From positions 62,001 through 126,000 of the forward strand of contig NC_014926.1 of NCBI RefSeq assembly GCF_000185805.1: 64,000 nucleotides of DNA, given 5' to 3'. The position numbers were made by a program, and so were the translations under genes. This document shows, in pieces, positions 8,022-17,556 of the stretch; the stretch's first letter is position 1; every line of letters begins with the position of its first letter. This DNA is from Thermovibrio ammonificans HB-1 (GTDB taxonomy: Bacteria > Aquificota > Aquificia > Desulfurobacteriales > Desulfurobacteriaceae). The notes beneath the pieces are model-generated. The model made no database searches. It saw nothing but the letters and a program-made list of their open reading frames with translations, and was not told the origin of the DNA.

Positions 8022-11000
8022 ATGATTAGGAGTTTGAAGCTTAAGGGTTTCAAGTCGTTTGCCGACGAAACGGAAATTCGCTTTTCAGAGGGAATAAACT
8101 GCATAGTGGGCCCCAACGGCTGCGGCAAGAGCAACATAGTCGACGCCCTGAAGTGGGTTGTCGGCGGAACCTCTCCAAAAGGTATGAGGGCCGACTCTAT
8201 AAAAGACGTTATCTTCAAAGGGGCTCAAGGTAGGCGGCCGGCAAGGAGTGCAGAAGTAGCGGTAACCGTTGCCGCTGAAGACCTTTTCAGTGCCGCCTCT
8301 TTAGAGACCGAAGTCAAAAGGCGCGTTACCGCCGACGGCGACAGCCAGTTCTTCATAAACGGGAAAAAGGTAAGGTTAAAGGATATCCAGGAGCTCTTCA
8401 CCAACTTGGGCCTCTCCAATAGGGACTACGCCTTCTTTGAACAGGGCCAGGTAGACAGGGTTCTCAGGATGAGGCCCGCCGAAAGACGGGCCCTCATAGA
8501 TGAGGCTGCCGGCATTACCCCTTTTAAGGAGAAGAGGGAAGAGACCCTTAAACAGCTCGGGGAAGCGCAGGCCAACTTAGAGAGCGTAAGGGGGGTGATA
8601 GATGAGGTTGCAAAGAACCTGAGGGCCCTTAAAAACCAAGCGGAGAAAGCTCAAAAATTCCAAGAGCTTCGCACCCGCGAGCGCCGCCTGGAACTTGCCC
8701 TCCTCGGCTGTCAGCTTAAGGCCGTTCAGGAGGAGAAGGCCCGCCTGGAGGGCTCCATAAAGGTTCTCCAGGAAGACAGGGCCTCCCTCGAGAGGGAGGT
8801 CTCGAGGATTGAAGTTGAGCTTCAAGAGCTCCGCTCCCAGCTGGAACAGCTCTCACAGGAGCTTGAGGAAACCACAAAAGAGCTCCACGAAGTTGAGAAG
8901 AGCAAAAAAGAGGCAGCCGTTAAGCGGGATTTCCTTGAAAAAGAGATAAAGCGGCTGAAAAGCGAAATAGAGGAGCGCTCCTTCGAGAAAGAGCAGAAGC
9001 TCAAAAAGCTCTCCCTTGTGGCGGCCGAAATTGAAGAGCTCCGCTCCCTTGAAGGCTCCTTAAAAAGGGAACTTGCAGGATTTGAAGAGAAAGAGCGTCA
9101 GCTTTTAGAAGAGGTTAAAAAACTGGAGGCCGAGGTTAAAAAACTCCAGTCCCGGGAGGTTGAGCTTGGGCGAAAACTGTCGGCCCTGAACGCTCAGGAG
9201 ACCAAGCTCAAAACCGACCTTGCCCGTGAGGAGGAGAGGTTCAACTCCTTCAAAAACTTCCTCGACCGCTTCCCCAAAGAGCTCGAAACCCTCGAGAGGG
9301 AGCTCTCTTACTACCTTTCCCAGGTGGAAAGGGTTGAAGGGGAAGTTGAGCAGTTTAAAGCAAAAGTTGAAGAGCTTCAGGAGAAACTGAACCTGAAAAA
9401 GCAGGAGAGGGAAGAGCTTCTCCTCCGCCTCGACGAAGAGAGAGAACGCCTCGAAGAGAAAAGGCGGCAGGTCCTAAAGCTGAAGGCAGAAATAGAGAAC
9501 ACAAAGAACATACTCTCCTCCATAGACCTGGGTAAGCTCGAGGCCAAAATCGTTGAAAGCGCCAAAAAAGGCAAAGTTAAGGGCTTTGTCGGCCTCCTTA
9601 TAAACCTGATAGAAGTTGAGCCCGGGTACGAGAAGGTGGTTGAGAACTACCTCTCCCGCTTCGGGGCCGGCATAGTGGTAGACAACTTCAAAACCGTAAG
9701 CTGGATAGGCTCAAAGATAAAGGGGAACGGCAGGGTTTGGCTCTTCCCGAAAAGTGTGAAAGGACTTAAAACAAAAGAAATCGAGGGGGCTACACCCCTA
9801 TCCGCTGTAGTAAAACCGAAAGAGGAGGGCCTAAAGCCCTTGCTATTAAACCTCTTTCACAACGTTTACTACGCTCCCGGCAGGGCCGCCCAGCTTGCCG
9901 AAGAACATCCCGACTGCCTCTTCATAGACGAAGGGGGCAGCATATACTCGGCGAAGGGGTGCCTTGTGGGGAACTTTAAAGGAAGCTCCCTCCTTGAGCT
10001 CGAGAGGAGGCTCAAGGAGAAAGAGGAGCTCCTTAAAATCCTTCAGCGGGAGCTTAAAGAGCTCGAAAAGGGAATAGAACCCCTCAAGCAGGAGCTTCTC
10101 TACCTTGAAGACTCCATAGAGGAGCTGAAGGAGGAGCTCTCTGCGGCAAAAATGGAGCTCTTCAAAAGGGAAACCTCCCTTAAAGAGTTCAAGAAAAGGT
10201 TGGGAGAAGTTGAAAAGAGGAAAGAGGAGCTTCTCGCCCGCCGAGAGCGGGCTCAAGAGAACGTAGAGAGCTTCAACCGCCGAAAGGCCCTGTTCGAGAA
10301 CAAGCTGCAGGAACTTACAAAAGAGCGCAAGAAGCTCCTTTCCGAACAGGAAGAGCTCAAAAGCGAACTGATGCGCCTTCAAGAGAGGCTCGATGCCCTT
10401 AAAGGTGAGCTCTCCGAACTTCGCACCCAGAGGGCGACCCTTTTAGAGAAGCTGAAGGCCGTAAAAGAGAAGAGAGAGGCCAAAGAGCGCTTCCTCAGAA
10501 CCGTTCAGAGGGAAATAGAGGAGGCCGAAAGAAGAGTTGAACAGCTCAAAAAAGACCTTGAAAAGGCCATCTCTGCGAGAGAAAGGGCAGTTCAGCTCCT
10601 TTCGGGGGTAGACGAAACCATAGAAGAGATAAAGGCCGACATAAACTCTTTAAAGGGCCGCAGGGAGGAGCTCTACGCGGTTATAAGGGAAAAAGAGGCC
10701 GCCCTGAAACAGAAAAAAGCCGACCTTGCGGCCGTTTCAAAGAACCTCAAAGAGAGCGAAATTAAACTCGCCAAGCTCTCGGTTCAGGAAGAGGAGCTCC
10801 TGAAGAAAATCCTCGACCTCGACTCCACGCCTACTGAAGCCCTCTCCTTAGCCTCGGAGGTGGAAGACCAAGAGGAGCTTAAAAGGGAGCTCATAAACCT
10901 TAAAGAGCGTATAAGCCGCCTGGGAGCAGTTAACCTGCTGGCCATAGAAGAGTACGAGAAAGTAAAAGAGCGCTACGGCTTCATACTTGAACAGGAGAAA

Positions 11001-11537
11001 GACCTGGTAGAGTCCATAAAAAACCTAAAAGAGGCCATAAAGAAACTGGACCAAGAGATAGAGAAACGCTTCTTCGAAACATTCAGACAGGTGGACCGCT
11101 CCTTTAGGGCAACCGTTAAAAAAGTGTTCGGCGGCGGGAGCGGCAGGCTCATTCTTACATCTCAAGACCTCTCAGAGGCCGGCCTTGAAATAGAGGTTAA
11201 GCCTCCGGGCAAACGGCACGGAAGCATAAACCTACTCTCGGGCGGCGAGAAAACCCTGGTTGCCCTTGCATTTCTCTACGCCCTCTACAGGGTAAGGCCG
11301 GCTCCCTTCGTAGTACTCGACGAGGTAGACGCCGCCTTAGACGACGCCAACACCCTCAGGTTTACCGAACTCCTCAAAGAGATGGCCAACGAAACCCAGG
11401 TGATAATTATCACCCACAACAAGCTGACCATGGAGGCGGCCGACGTTATCTACGGCGTTACAATGGAGGTTCCGGGCATCTCCAAGGTAATAGGAGTCTC
11501 GTTTGAAGCGTTGCAGCGGGAGCCGGTTACTTCTTGA
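8022..11537 (+). CDS. smc: Chromosome segregation protein SMC
   Basis: SMC is the ATPase of bacterial condensin, which loads on DNA near the origin and extrudes loops to organise and segregate the chromosome. Walker A GPNGCGKS is at 30-37. Two long Glu/Lys-rich coiled coils (about 170-500 and 670-1000) flank a globular hinge (about 510-670). The ABC signature LSGGEK is at 1072-1077, and Walker B with the D-loop (VVLDEVDAALDD) begins near 1097. The 1171-aa length is typical. ScpA and ScpB are not in this window. The last 11 bases overlap a minus-strand micro-ORF. Confidence 0.97.
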   Translation: MIRSLKLKGFKSFADETEIRFSEGINCIVGPNGCGKSNIVDALKWVVGGTSPKGMRADSIKDVIFKGAQGRRPARSAEVAVTVAAEDLFSAASLETEVKRRVTADGDSQFFINGKKVRLKDIQELFTNLGLSNRDYAFFEQGQVDRVLRMRPAERRALIDEAAGITPFKEKREETLKQLGEAQANLESVRGVIDEVAKNLRALKNQAEKAQKFQELRTRERRLELALLGCQLKAVQEEKARLEGSIKVLQEDRASLEREVSRIEVELQELRSQLEQLSQELEETTKELHEVEKSKKEAAVKRDFLEKEIKRLKSEIEERSFEKEQKLKKLSLVAAEIEELRSLEGSLKRELAGFEEKERQLLEEVKKLEAEVKKLQSREVELGRKLSALNAQETKLKTDLAREEERFNSFKNFLDRFPKELETLERELSYYLSQVERVEGEVEQFKAKVEELQEKLNLKKQEREELLLRLDEERERLEEKRRQVLKLKAEIENTKNILSSIDLGKLEAKIVESAKKGKVKGFVGLLINLIEVEPGYEKVVENYLSRFGAGIVVDNFKTVSWIGSKIKGNGRVWLFPKSVKGLKTKEIEGATPLSAVVKPKEEGLKPLLLNLFHNVYYAPGRAAQLAEEHPDCLFIDEGGSIYSAKGCLVGNFKGSSLLELERRLKEKEELLKILQRELKELEKGIEPLKQELLYLEDSIEELKEELSAAKMELFKRETSLKEFKKRLGEVEKRKEELLARRERAQENVESFNRRKALFENKLQELTKERKKLLSEQEELKSELMRLQERLDALKGELSELRTQRATLLEKLKAVKEKREAKERFLRTVQREIEEAERRVEQLKKDLEKAISARERAVQLLSGVDETIEEIKADINSLKGRREELYAVIREKEAALKQKKADLAAVSKNLKESEIKLAKLSVQEEELLKKILDLDSTPTEALSLASEVEDQEELKRELINLKERISRLGAVNLLAIEEYEKVKERYGFILEQEKDLVESIKNLKEAIKKLDQEIEKRFFETFRQVDRSFRATVKKVFGGGSGRLILTSQDLSEAGLEIEVKPPGKRHGSINLLSGGEKTLVALAFLYALYRVRPAPFVVLDEVDAALDDANTLRFTELLKEMANETQVIIITHNKLTMEAADVIYGVTMEVPGISKVIGVSFEALQREPVTS

Positions 11538-11592
11538 GGGAGAGAATACCGCTTAAAAAGAGTATCAGCAGAAGGAGGAGACCCTTATCCAT
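11527..11592 (-). CDS. Putative 21-aa membrane micropeptide
   Basis: Read on the minus strand from ATG 11592, this ORF encodes a short basic N-terminus (MDK), then a run of Leu, Ile, Phe, Gly and Ser long enough for one membrane span, and ends in Lys-Lys-stop. GAGGGGG lies just upstream of the ATG. It is antisense to the last 11 bases of smc. Such tiny hydrophobic ORFs can be type I toxins or small membrane regulators, but the only evidence is the hydrophobic composition and the ribosome-binding site. A chance ORF is possible. Confidence 0.35.
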   Translation of the reverse strand: MDKGLLLLLILFLSGILSLKK

Positions 11593-11667
11593 TTCCCCCT
11601 CTTAACCGATTTCTTTTTACCAATATACAACTCTCTAATTAAGTAAACATTAAATTTGGTAAAGAGT

Positions 11668-11695
11668 AAAAAGAGAGCCTGCCGAAGCAGGCTCT
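11668..11695 (-). terminator. Strong rho-independent terminator, UUCG loop
   Basis: On the minus strand a perfect 9-bp stem (AGAGCCTGC with GCAGGCTCT) closes a TTCG tetraloop and is followed by CTTTTTAC. No protein gene ends within 360 bases upstream on that strand, which points to a non-coding transcript or a long 3' UTR. Confidence 0.85.
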
Positions 11696-11789
11696 GGGAG
11701 GGGACTTTAGGGGGGACTAAAAGCCACCTGAGGGGTAAGCCGCCCGCTTCTTCCCGTTCCTTTTGAATTCCGATTCACTGTAAATAGTA
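11668..11789 (-). ncRNA. Candidate C-rich small RNA
   Basis: The ~110 bases upstream of the terminator on the minus strand contain no ORF. They carry several unpaired-looking C-rich boxes: TTACCCCTCAG, AGTCCCCCC and AGTCCCCTCCC. These match the CU-rich 'anti-Shine-Dalgarno' seed boxes of known base-pairing sRNAs such as RsaE. A TACTAT hexamer (forward 11784-11789) could be a -10 box, but no good -35 is visible. The start is therefore a guess, and the region could instead be the 3' UTR of the lipoprotein gene at 12063. Confidence 0.4.
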
Positions 11790-12062
11790 GCCTTGTAGGC
11801 TATAAAAAGCTTTTAACTGCCTTTAACTTCCGCTGGGAAAAAGTTTAACCGTGAAGCCTTAAACATTCGATAGCCCGAAAGTTCAAAAAAGACCTGCAGA
11901 GTTGAATTTCAAACAGTAGATTAAATTGATATTGGCTGTGGAATGTGCAAATAGCGAAAGAATTGGATAAAAAGCGTACGAACGGGCACACAAAATCAAA
12001 AAAACTCAAAGGACTTGTGTGCCTCGGTAAGGCTCGGAGTGGGCTTTAGGTTTTCAGTGGGC

Positions 12063-12611
12063 TCAGTAGGTCAGTATGACTTCCCTCTTCTCCCCTCCCG
12101 ACAGGCGAACCTTCTGCATCAGCACCCCTCCCTGGGGACCGAGAACTGGTACCGTCCAGACAACTTGAGTAAATAGGAAGTACTCGCCGCCCGGTAAGTT
12201 GGTGAACTTGAACCTGCCGTTTGCGTCGCATATGGTTTTCTTGATGAACTTAAAGTACTCTTTGCTGTCCGGTATGAACTTTATATTTTTGTTTCTGTAG
12301 CTTAGAATATCTACAAAAGCTTTGGTAGTGTTTCCGTAAATCGCTTTTATCCTTTCTGAAGAGTACTTTGAGACCGGAATTAAATAGACATCTTGGCCGG
12401 CACAGGTTATGACTTGGCCTCCCATAGTTCTAAGGAACGCTTGACCTGTAAGGGTGTTGTTCCCCTTCTTTTTGAACCACGCTACCTCTTTCGGGTTGAA
12501 AGAGCTGTGCAGGTGAACCGTTACCTCCCTTTGTGCTGTTGCACAGGAGGTAAGGTTTATGCCGATTAAACACGCTGCAGCAGTGATGAGAACAGATATT
12601 CTTTTTTTCAC
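12063..12611 (-). CDS. Putative lipoprotein with a carboxypeptidase-regulatory-like C-terminus
   Basis: The N-terminus is a lipoprotein signal: MKKR, a hydrophobic core, then the lipobox LTSC with the cysteine at 23. The mature part is mostly beta-strand. Near the C-terminus the stretch CDANGRFKFTNLPGGEY matches the pattern of carboxypeptidase-regulatory-like or transthyretin-like beta-sandwiches, in which such a turn precedes a G-x-Y strand. It is probably an envelope-anchored structural or binding protein; the function is unknown. GTG at 12611 directly follows GGAGGGAGGG, a strong ribosome-binding site. It is likely transcribed alone; gaps of several hundred bases lie on both sides. Confidence 0.75.
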   Translation of the reverse strand: MKKRISVLITAAACLIGINLTSCATAQREVTVHLHSSFNPKEVAWFKKKGNNTLTGQAFLRTMGGQVITCAGQDVYLIPVSKYSSERIKAIYGNTTKAFVDILSYRNKNIKFIPDSKEYFKFIKKTICDANGRFKFTNLPGGEYFLFTQVVWTVPVLGPQGGVLMQKVRLSGGEKREVILTY

Positions 12612-12782
12612 CCCTCCCTCCAGGTTTCGTTTTGGTTCTTTAAAATGTTAATAGATATCTACCGGAGATTTTTTAAATGTGTTAATAACAGAGCTGAAAC
12701 AGGAACGTTACTGGGTTAATTAACTGAACTTGAAAGCGCAGGGAGGGTATTTAACTTTTAATTTAAATGGACTAAATGGGAA

Positions 12783-12805
12783 GCGGCGGGCCGAAGGCCC
12801 GCCGC
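12783..12805 (-). terminator. GC-rich hairpin downstream of the ferredoxin gene
   Basis: A perfect 10-bp stem, 12783-12792 with 12796-12805, closes a three-base loop just after the ferredoxin stop. The following minus-strand sequence (TTCCCATTTAG) has only a weak U-run. Confidence 0.6.
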
Positions 12806-12815
12806 CATCTGAGTC

Positions 12816-12992
12816 TTACTCTTGGGAAATTGCGTTTGTCGGGCAGACCTCTACGCAGGCGCCGCAGTCGATGCAGTCTTCTGCTACGATTTCGTACTTT
12901 CCGTCGTCTGTGGGGTGGATGCAGTTTGTGGGGCATACAGATGCACACGCACCGCACCCAATGCAGAGTTCAGGGTCAATCTTGTGAGCCAT
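12816..12992 (-). CDS. 2[4Fe-4S] ferredoxin, 58 aa
   Basis: This is a small bacterial-type ferredoxin carrying two cubane clusters. Its first motif is C10-x2-C13-x2-C16-x3-C20-P and its second is C40-x2-C43-x2-C46-x3-C50-P, both followed by T-N. An extra cysteine, C24, follows the first motif. It would carry low-potential electrons for anaerobic metabolism, for example to or from oxidoreductases of the reductive TCA cycle; the partner is not evident here. ATG at 12992 has AAAGGAGGT upstream. It lies only 12 bases after frr, at the end of the rpsB-tsf-pyrH-frr group, and a terminator hairpin follows. Confidence 0.95.
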   Translation of the reverse strand: MAHKIDPELCIGCGACASVCPTNCIHPTDDGKYEIVAEDCIDCGACVEVCPTNAISQE

Positions 12993-13004
12993 TTTCTACC
13001 TCCT

Positions 13005-14311
<1,307 letters not shown>

Positions 14312-14318
14312 TTATAGC

Positions 14319-14340
14319 GAAAAGGGGGGAGGAACCCCCC
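14319..14340 (-). terminator. Hairpin between tsf and pyrH
   Basis: On the minus strand GGGGGG-TTCCT-CCCCCC is followed by TTTTTCGC, a classical intrinsic terminator just past the tsf stop. It probably works as an attenuator. A TATAAT follows at forward 14311-14316, but no convincing -35 lies at the right distance. Confidence 0.75.
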
Positions 14341-14346
14341 GGTAGG

Positions 14347-14943
14347 TTACTTGCCCACTTCGAACCTTGCGAAGCGGCGAACCTTTATGTTCTCTCCCAG
14401 TTTGGTGATGTAGTCGGTGATGAGGTCTTTGATGGTTTTGCTGTCGTCTTTTATCCAGGGCTGTTCGAGGAGGCACTTTTCGGAGTAGAACTTGTTGAGT
14501 CTTCCTTCAACGATTTTCTCTACGATGTGCTCGGGCTTGCCTTCTGCAAGTGCCTGCTGCTTGAGTATCTCTTTCTCTTTTTCTACCAGCTCTGCGGGAA
14601 CGTCTTCGCGGCTGACGAATTCAGGCGCCATTGCGGCAATCTGCATTGCGATTTCGTGTCCGAGTTCTTTGAAGGTTTCGTTCCTTGCAACGAAGTCGGT
14701 TTCGCAGTTGAGTTCTACGAGAACGCCTACTTTGCCGCCTGCGTGGATGTAGGAGAAGACGGCTCCCTCTGCAGTTGCCCTTTCGGCTTTTTTGGCCGCT
14801 TTGGCCGCACCTTTCTTCCTGAGGATTTCAACGGCCTTCTCTATGTCGCCGCCGGCTTCCTGAAGGGCTTTTTTGCAGTCTACGATGCCTGCTCCGGTTT
14901 TCTCGCGAAGCTCTTTTATCATCTGGGTTGTAATCTCGGCCAT
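14347..14943 (-). CDS. tsf: Elongation factor Ts
   Basis: EF-Ts is the nucleotide exchange factor of EF-Tu. The N-terminal UBA-like helix has the family signature [16 protein letters not shown] (about 11-26). The exchange-active core contains [10 protein letters not shown]. At 198 aa it is a short-form EF-Ts, lacking the longer dimerisation region of the E. coli protein, as in many thermophiles. It follows rpsB after a GC-rich hairpin. Confidence 0.97.
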   Translation of the reverse strand: MAEITTQMIKELREKTGAGIVDCKKALQEAGGDIEKAVEILRKKGAAKAAKKAERATAEGAVFSYIHAGGKVGVLVELNCETDFVARNETFKELGHEIAMQIAAMAPEFVSREDVPAELVEKEKEILKQQALAEGKPEHIVEKIVEGRLNKFYSEKCLLEQPWIKDDSKTIKDLITDYITKLGENIKVRRFARFEVGK

Positions 14944-14969
14944 TTTAACCTCCCTGATTCTTGTTAAAG

Positions 14970-14989
14970 GGCGGGGAGGCCCCCCCGCC
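14970..14989 (-). terminator. GC-rich hairpin between rpsB and tsf
   Basis: GGCGGGG (14970-14976) pairs with CCCCGCC (14983-14989). On the minus strand CTTTAAC follows, a weak U-run. It is likely a partial terminator or processing site within the ribosomal operon. Confidence 0.55.
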
Positions 14990-14994
14990 GGAGT

Positions 14995-15858
14995 TTACTC
15001 TTCTTCGGGATTGAAGTCTACTTCTTCTTCCTCTTTGCCTTCAGCAAGGGCCAGAGCTTCCCTCCTCATTTTGCCTTCCAGAACGGCGTCTGCAATCCTG
15101 GAGGTGAGGAGCCTTATAGCCCTGATTGCGTCGTCGTTTGCAGGGATGGGAATGTCTACAAGGTCGGGGTCTGCGTTTGTGTCTACCAGGGCAACTATCG
15201 GTATGCCGGCTTTCCTTGCCTCTCTAACGGCGTTCTCTTCCCTTACGATGTCAACGATGAAGAGGGCGTCGGGCAGGCGGTTCATGTTCTCTATACCGCC
15301 GATGTAACGCTCGAGTTTCTCTTTCTTCCTGCGGAGCCTTACGGCCTCTTTCTTGGGAAGCTGGTCGAAGACTCCCTCTTCTTCCATCTTCTTGAGCATT
15401 TTGAGCTTGAAGACCGACTTCCTGATTGTCTGGAAGTTTGTAAGGGTTCCGCCGAGCCACCTCTTGTTAACGTAGTACATGCCGCAGCGCTCGGCCTCTT
15501 CTTTAACGATGTCTTGCCCCTGTTTCTTTGTGCACACGAAGAGCACTTTACCGCCGTTTGCCACCAGGTCTGCAATGTAGTCGTAGGCCTGCTCGAAGTA
15601 CTTGATAGTCTGCTGGAGGTCGATAATGTGGATGCCGTTACGCTCGGTGAAGATGAACTTCTTCATCTTGGGGTTCCAGCGCTCCTTCTGGTGGCCGAAG
15701 TGAACGCCGGCTTCCAGGAGCTCCTTCATTGTTACCCTTTGGCCGGGAGGCCTGGGCTTAAAGGTCTCCTGCTCCTTTACCTCTTCCTGCTGTTGGGTTT
15801 GGGTTTGAGCTTCCTGCTGCTGCTCTTGCTGCTGGTTCTCTTTGAGCTCTTCGCTCAT
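14995..15858 (-). CDS. rpsB: 30S ribosomal protein S2 with Gln-rich N-terminal extension
   Basis: S2 binds the 30S head near S1. The conserved core starts at [16 protein letters not shown] and continues through [11 protein letters not shown] and WLGGTLTNF. Before the core lies an extra ~45-residue segment rich in Gln and Glu (QQQ repeats), which is unusual for S2. The C-terminus is also acidic ([12 protein letters not shown]). ATG at 15858 was chosen because AGGAGGAG precedes it. A longer in-frame reading from 15924 runs through the leader hairpin and is not credible. First gene of the rpsB-tsf-pyrH-frr group. Confidence 0.96.
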   Translation of the reverse strand: MSEELKENQQQEQQQEAQTQTQQQEEVKEQETFKPRPPGQRVTMKELLEAGVHFGHQKERWNPKMKKFIFTERNGIHIIDLQQTIKYFEQAYDYIADLVANGGKVLFVCTKKQGQDIVKEEAERCGMYYVNKRWLGGTLTNFQTIRKSVFKLKMLKKMEEEGVFDQLPKKEAVRLRRKKEKLERYIGGIENMNRLPDALFIVDIVREENAVREARKAGIPIVALVDTNADPDLVDIPIPANDDAIRAIRLLTSRIADAVLEGKMRREALALAEGKEEEEVDFNPEEE

Positions 15859-15879
15859 GTTTCTCCTCCTTTTGGGGTT

Positions 15880-15945
15880 TTTCCTCCCGGGCCTTCCTCC
15901 TCGGGGAGAACCCGAAACGGGCACCCCTCCCCGAGTCTGGCCCGG
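15880..15945 (-). promoter_or_regulatory. Structured rpsB leader, probable S2 autoregulatory site
   Basis: The leader folds into nested stems on the minus strand. CTCGGGGAG (forward 15927-15935) pairs with CTCCCCGAG (15900-15908), enclosing CCCG/CGGG (15911-15921). Outside these, CCGGGCC can pair with GGCCCGG just before the Shine-Dalgarno region. Bacterial rpsB leaders are known sites of S2-mediated feedback. Upstream, a TTCAAA/TATATT pair 16 bases apart is a possible promoter. Confidence 0.65.
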
Positions 15946-15999
15946 TGAGTTTTCGCTGGAGTAATATAGTGGAAAAGTTCTCTTTTTGAAAGGGCGGGG

Positions 16000-17556
16000 T
16001 TACCTTTCTCCCCAGCCGCCGCCGCCGGGGGTCTCTACTCTGAGTTTGTGGCCCGGCTTGAAGGTTTTTGTGAACTTGGGGGGAAGCTCTATCTCCTTTC
16101 CTTCCGGCGTTAACTCAACGGCGCGTCCTGGCTTTCCCGGTTTTCCGCCGAAGAGACCGTAGGGGCTGAACTTTCGCCTTTCGGATATCAGGGTTACCTG
16201 GGTTTCCGAGAGGAAGAGGAGTTCTCTCACTATGCCCTCTCCCCCTCTGAACTTCCCCTCTCCGCCGGAGCTCTTTCTCAGGCCGTACTCTGTAACCATC
16301 ACGGGCAGCTTGAACTCGAGGGCCTCTACCGGAGTGTTTAGGGTATTTGTCATGTGGGTGTGAACGCCGCTCTCTCCGTTTTCTTTCGGGGTCGCCCCGG
16401 CTCCGCCGCCGATTGTTTCGTAGTAGGCGAAGGGGTTGCCTTCAAGGTCTGTTCCGCCGAGCGTAAGGTTGTTCATGGTGCCCTGGCTTGCGGCGGGAAC
16501 TTTTTTGGGAAGGGCTTTTGAGAGCGCTCCCAGCAGAACGTCTACCAGCCTTTGGCTCGTTTCGGTGTTGCCGGCCGAGACCGGTGCCGGGGGCAGGGCA
16601 TCTACAACCGTGCCTTTTCGGGTTACGACTTTAACGGGGCGCATTATCCCTTCGTTTGTGGGAACGTCGTGCTCCATCAGTAGCCTGAAGGAGTAGAGGG
16701 TTACAGAAAGGGCTATGGACTCTACGGTGTTTATCGGCCCTTTGGTTTGAAGGTCGGAGCCCGAAAAGTCTACCATTGCCGTATCTCCCTCTATCTTCAC
16801 AACGGCCCGTACCCTTACGGGGGTGTCTGCTATTCCGTCGCCGTCCATGAAGTCGCCGAATGTGTAAACGCCGTCGGGTATCGACTCTATGAAGTTGCGG
16901 GTGATTTTCTCGGCGTAGTCAAGGAGTGCATTTGCGTAGATTTGGAGAAGCTCGGGGGAGTACTTTTGGGCAAGCTCTTTGATTCTTTTCACTCCGAGTT
17001 TAAGGGCGGTAAGCTGTGCTTTGAAGTCTCCTTCTCTCTCCTTGGGGGTTCTCGAGTTTGCCTTGAGCAGCTCTAAGAAGTTCGGGTCCGGCTCCCAGTT
17101 GGAGGCCACCTTCACCGGCGGGATTATGAGCCCTTCCTGGTATATGGAGGTAGAGAGGGGCATTGAGCCGGGTGTTGTGCCCCCAACGTCGGCGTGGTGG
17201 GCCCTGTTTGCAACGTAGAATAGGAGCTCTCCGTTGAGGTAGACCGGAGCCACAACCGTTATGTCGGGTAGGTGGGTTCCCCCGCTGTAGGGGGCGTTTA
17301 TGGCCGCCACTTCTCCCTCTTTTAGGTCGATTTTCTTCAGAACGGCCCTTACGGAAAGCGGCATTGAGCCCAGGTGAACCGGAATGTGTGCCGCCTGGGC
17401 AACGAGCTCGCCTTTCCGGTTGAAGAGTGCACAGGAGAAATCTCTGCGCTCTTTTATGTTGGGAGAGAACGAGCTTCTCTGTAGAACCGCTCCCATCTCC
17501 TCGGCAACTGCCGAGAAGGCGTGTTTGAAGAGCTCCAGTTTTATCGGGTTAATCAA
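16000..17556 (-). CDS. Hydantoinase/oxoprolinase subunit B (HyuB family)
   Basis: This is the B subunit of the ATP-dependent hydantoinase / 5-oxoprolinase / acetone carboxylase superfamily. The 518-aa length and motifs are typical: ERRDFSCALF near the N-terminus, HIPVHLGSMP, NAPYSGGTHLPDI, the metal-binding-like HHADVGG and, toward the C-terminus, GGAGATPKENGESGVHTHMTNTLNTP. The glycine-rich terminal PGGGGWG is also conserved. It overlaps the A-subunit gene by eight bases, so the pair forms a complex and an operon. The substrate (5-oxoproline, hydantoin or other cyclic amide) cannot be read from sequence. Confidence 0.92.
   Translation of the reverse strand: MINPIKLELFKHAFSAVAEEMGAVLQRSSFSPNIKERRDFSCALFNRKGELVAQAAHIPVHLGSMPLSVRAVLKKIDLKEGEVAAINAPYSGGTHLPDITVVAPVYLNGELLFYVANRAHHADVGGTTPGSMPLSTSIYQEGLIIPPVKVASNWEPDPNFLELLKANSRTPKEREGDFKAQLTALKLGVKRIKELAQKYSPELLQIYANALLDYAEKITRNFIESIPDGVYTFGDFMDGDGIADTPVRVRAVVKIEGDTAMVDFSGSDLQTKGPINTVESIALSVTLYSFRLLMEHDVPTNEGIMRPVKVVTRKGTVVDALPPAPVSAGNTETSQRLVDVLLGALSKALPKKVPAASQGTMNNLTLGGTDLEGNPFAYYETIGGGAGATPKENGESGVHTHMTNTLNTPVEALEFKLPVMVTEYGLRKSSGGEGKFRGGEGIVRELLFLSETQVTLISERRKFSPYGLFGGKPGKPGRAVELTPEGKEIELPPKFTKTFKPGHKLRVETPGGGGWGER

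Larger units (their letters stand above)
11593..12062. other. Long gene-free stretch between smc and a lipoprotein gene
   Basis: About 470 bases hold no convincing protein gene. Beyond the terminator and candidate sRNA, the part nearest the lipoprotein gene contains a 9-bp inverted repeat GGCACACAA (11985-11993) / TTGTGTGCC (12015-12023). Its loop is T-rich on the minus strand, and it may end or stabilise the lipoprotein mRNA. The middle (about 11800-11980) is A/T-rich and without features I can name. Confidence 0.5.

Noticed and set aside
8700-10400. Repeats within smc as tandem DNA repeats
   Set aside because: The repeated GAG-CTC-rich strings reflect Glu/Leu heptads of the coiled coil, not a DNA repeat.
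11593-11900. Possible 6S, SRP, tmRNA or RNase P RNA in the gap after smc
   Set aside because: None of the conserved cores of these RNAs (for example GGAAGGAAGCAGCC of SRP RNA, or the tmRNA tRNA-like ends) was found on either strand.
11985-12023. CRISPR or attachment-site-like repeat at GGCACACAA/TTGTGTGCC
   Set aside because: A single inverted repeat with no spacer series, integrase or tRNA nearby; it fits a 3' UTR stem better.
15859-15924. In-frame 22-residue N-terminal extension of rpsB (starting near 15924)
   Set aside because: It translates the structured leader; the ATG at 15858 has a strong ribosome-binding site and the extension is Pro/Arg/Gly-rich nonsense.
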